This document shows, in pieces, positions 62,561-64,000 of a stretch of 64,000 bases of DNA. Each line of letters begins with the position of its first letter. The first letter of the stretch is position 1. The notes under the pieces are model-generated. The model saw only the letters and a list, made by a program, of their open reading frames with translations. It was not told the DNA's origin and did no database searches. The DNA is from Pseudomonas moorei (GTDB lineage: Bacteria; Pseudomonadota; Gammaproteobacteria; Pseudomonadales; Pseudomonadaceae), in contig NZ_VZPP01000006.1 of the NCBI RefSeq assembly GCF_008801475.1, positions 310,001-374,000 on the forward strand, in the 5' to 3' direction. The position numbers and the translations under genes are program-made.

Positions 62561-64000
62561 TCAGGCGTCCAGCTCGGCCCAACGCTCGACCATCACGTCG
62601 AGTTCAGCCTGCAATTGCGCCAGTTGAGCGATCACCGCAGCGGTCTCGGCAGCCGGGCGCAAATAGAAACCAGCATCGGCCATTTGCGCCTCAACACTAG
62701 CGATCTGCTGCTCCATCGCTTCAATCTGCCCAGGCAGCGCCTCCAGCTCACGCTGCAATTTGTAGCTGAGCTTCTTCTTCGCCACAGGCGCTTCAACGGC
62801 TGCCGCAACCGGCGCAGGCTCGGCCTTGACCACCGCGGAGTTCAGGTCGGCCTTGCCGGACTTGCTCTCGGTCACGCCCAACAGGCGCGGAGAGCCGCCC
62901 TGGCGCAGCCAGTCCTGATAACCACCGACGTATTCGCGAACCTTGCCCTCACCTTCAAAGACCAGGGTGCTGGTGACCACGTTATCGAGGAACGCCCGGT
63001 CGTGGCTGACCATCAGCACGGTGCCGTTGAAGGTCAGCAATACCTCTTCCAGCAGCTCGAGGGTTTCAACGTCGAGATCGTTGGTTGGTTCGTCGAGCAC
63101 CAGCAGGTTCGCCGGTTTGCTGAACAGCTTGGCCAGCAACAGTCGGGCACGCTCACCACCGGACAGCGCCTTGACCGGCGTGCGGGCACGCTGCGGGCTG
63201 AACAGGAAGTCGCCGAGGTAGCTCAGGACGTGGCGGCTCTGGCCGTCGATATCGATGAAGTCGCGGCCTTCGGCGACGTTATCGATCACGGTTTTTTCCA
63301 GATCCAGCTGGTGACGCAACTGGTCGAAGTACGCCACATCAATGCGCGTGCCCTCTTCCACCTTGCCGCTGGTGGGCTGCAGACCGCTGAGCATCAGCTT
63401 CAGCAACGTGGTCTTGCCGGTACCGTTGGCGCCGAGCAAGCCGATACGGTCGCCGCGCTGCAGGACCATGGAGAAATCCTTGATCAGGAACGGGCCACCC
63501 GGGTGAGCGAAACTCACGTTCTCGAGGACCATCACCTGCTTGCCGGACTTGTCAGCGGTATCGAGCTGAATATTGGCCTTACCGGTACGCTCGCGACGTT
63601 CGCTGCGCTCAACGCGCAAAGCCTTGAGGGCACGTACTCGGCCTTCGTTACGGGTGCGGCGAGCCTTGATGCCCTGGCGGATCCAGACTTCTTCCTGGGC
63701 CAGTTTTTTGTCGAACAGCGCGTTGGCGGTCGCTTCGGCAGCGAGTTCGGCTTCTTTATGCACCAGAAAGCTGGCGTAGTCGCCGTTCCAGTCGATCAAG
63801 CCACCGCGATCCAGTTCGAGGATGCGGGTCGCGAGGTTTTGCAGGAAAGAACGGTCGTGCGTGATGAACAGCACGGCGCCCTGGAAATCCTTCAGCGCTT
63901 CTTCGAGCCAGGCAATCGCACCGATGTCCAGGTGGTTGGTCGGTTCGTCGAGCAGCAGCAGGTCGGGTTCGGATACCAGCGCCTGGGCCAGCAGCACGCG
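62561..64000 (-). CDS. uup: ABC-F family ATPase Uup (N-terminal part outside the window)
   Basis: At least 480 residues of an ABC-F ATPase, which acts on ribosomes instead of transport. The visible part starts just after the first signature motif (RVLLAQALVSEPDLLLLDEP), so the first Walker A lies beyond the window edge. The linker ALRVERSERRERTG precedes the second domain, with Walker A GLLGANGTGKTTLLKLM and signature LSGGERARLLLAKLF. The C-terminal coiled coil (EALPGQIEAMEQQIASVEAQ) is a Uup hallmark. Position matches PA3019. Confidence 0.93.
   Translation of the reverse strand, partial: RVLLAQALVSEPDLLLLDEPTNHLDIGAIAWLEEALKDFQGAVLFITHDRSFLQNLATRILELDRGGLIDWNGDYASFLVHKEAELAAEATANALFDKKLAQEEVWIRQGIKARRTRNEGRVRALKALRVERSERRERTGKANIQLDTADKSGKQVMVLENVSFAHPGGPFLIKDFSMVLQRGDRIGLLGANGTGKTTLLKLMLSGLQPTSGKVEEGTRIDVAYFDQLRHQLDLEKTVIDNVAEGRDFIDIDGQSRHVLSYLGDFLFSPQRARTPVKALSGGERARLLLAKLFSKPANLLVLDEPTNDLDVETLELLEEVLLTFNGTVLMVSHDRAFLDNVVTSTLVFEGEGKVREYVGGYQDWLRQGGSPRLLGVTESKSGKADLNSAVVKAEPAPVAAAVEAPVAKKKLSYKLQRELEALPGQIEAMEQQIASVEAQMADAGFYLRPAAETAAVIAQLAQLQAELDVMVERWAELDA

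Overview
The window is chromosomal DNA of a Pseudomonas, most likely of the P. fluorescens group. The evidence is the high-GC coding style, the many Pseudomonas-type REP palindromes (arms of the kind GTAGGAGC/GTGGGAGCG) and gene order. Long stretches follow the P. aeruginosa PAO1 order as I remember it: tal-rssC-rssB-PilZ-mlaA-HAD-DUF4404-queF-cupredoxin-copRS, lolE-lolD-lolC-PilZ-GDPD-sthA-apbE, and gap-mfd-csiV-mtiP-nagZ-psrA-lexA-sulA-topA-fadA-fadB-usp-uup. No rRNA, tRNA, CRISPR array, prophage or intact insertion sequence was seen.

Region by region. 1-10.6 kb is mixed metabolism and envelope: arylamine N-acetyltransferase, exonuclease III, a DUF1254 protein, a membrane diguanylate cyclase, two divergent L,D-transpeptidases, a PheC-like periplasmic dehydratase and several small secreted proteins. 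10.8-14.7 kb looks accessory: an MFS transporter, a second diguanylate cyclase with a CHASE-like sensor, and the frameshifted 3' remnant of a sensor kinase. 14.7-21.2 kb holds dusA, tal, the RssB/RssC-type partner-switch pair, a PilZ protein, mlaA, a HAD-like protein without its nucleophile, and a DUF4404 protein. 21.2-24.9 kb is a copper-response unit in which queF is paired with a cupredoxin gene and faces a two-component system. 25.0-28.2 kb is the lipoprotein exporter lolCDE. 28.3-32.3 kb holds a PilZ protein, GDPD, sthA and apbE. 32.6-33.9 kb is a citrate-type symporter.

34.0-40.0 kb is the most interesting part. It is a tightly packed four-gene operon with a HlyD-like membrane fusion protein, a secreted protein that may have an alpha/alpha-barrel fold, a processive BcsA-like glycosyltransferase with a C-terminal PilZ domain, and a NodT-family outer-membrane lipoprotein. 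It lacks bcsB, bcsC and alginate-type genes. It lies where P. aeruginosa carries the nqr operon. I interpret it as a c-di-GMP-linked exopolysaccharide synthesis and export system with a TolC-like exit.

40.5-64 kb is mostly conserved housekeeping: a long GAPDH, Mfd, CsiV, a SWIM/SNF2 helicase, nucleoside and cell-wall recycling, the PsrA regulator with two adjacent operator-like palindromes, lexA-sulA with two SOS boxes, topoisomerase I, the FadAB beta-oxidation complex, a universal stress protein and an ABC-F protein that runs off the end.

Two themes recur. One is c-di-GMP: two diguanylate cyclases with intact GGDEF and inhibitory sites, two stand-alone PilZ proteins and one PilZ-bearing synthase. 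The other is envelope biogenesis: Lol, Mla, L,D-transpeptidases, NagZ, CsiV and exopolysaccharide. All names rest on reading motifs and remembered gene order; no database search was run.
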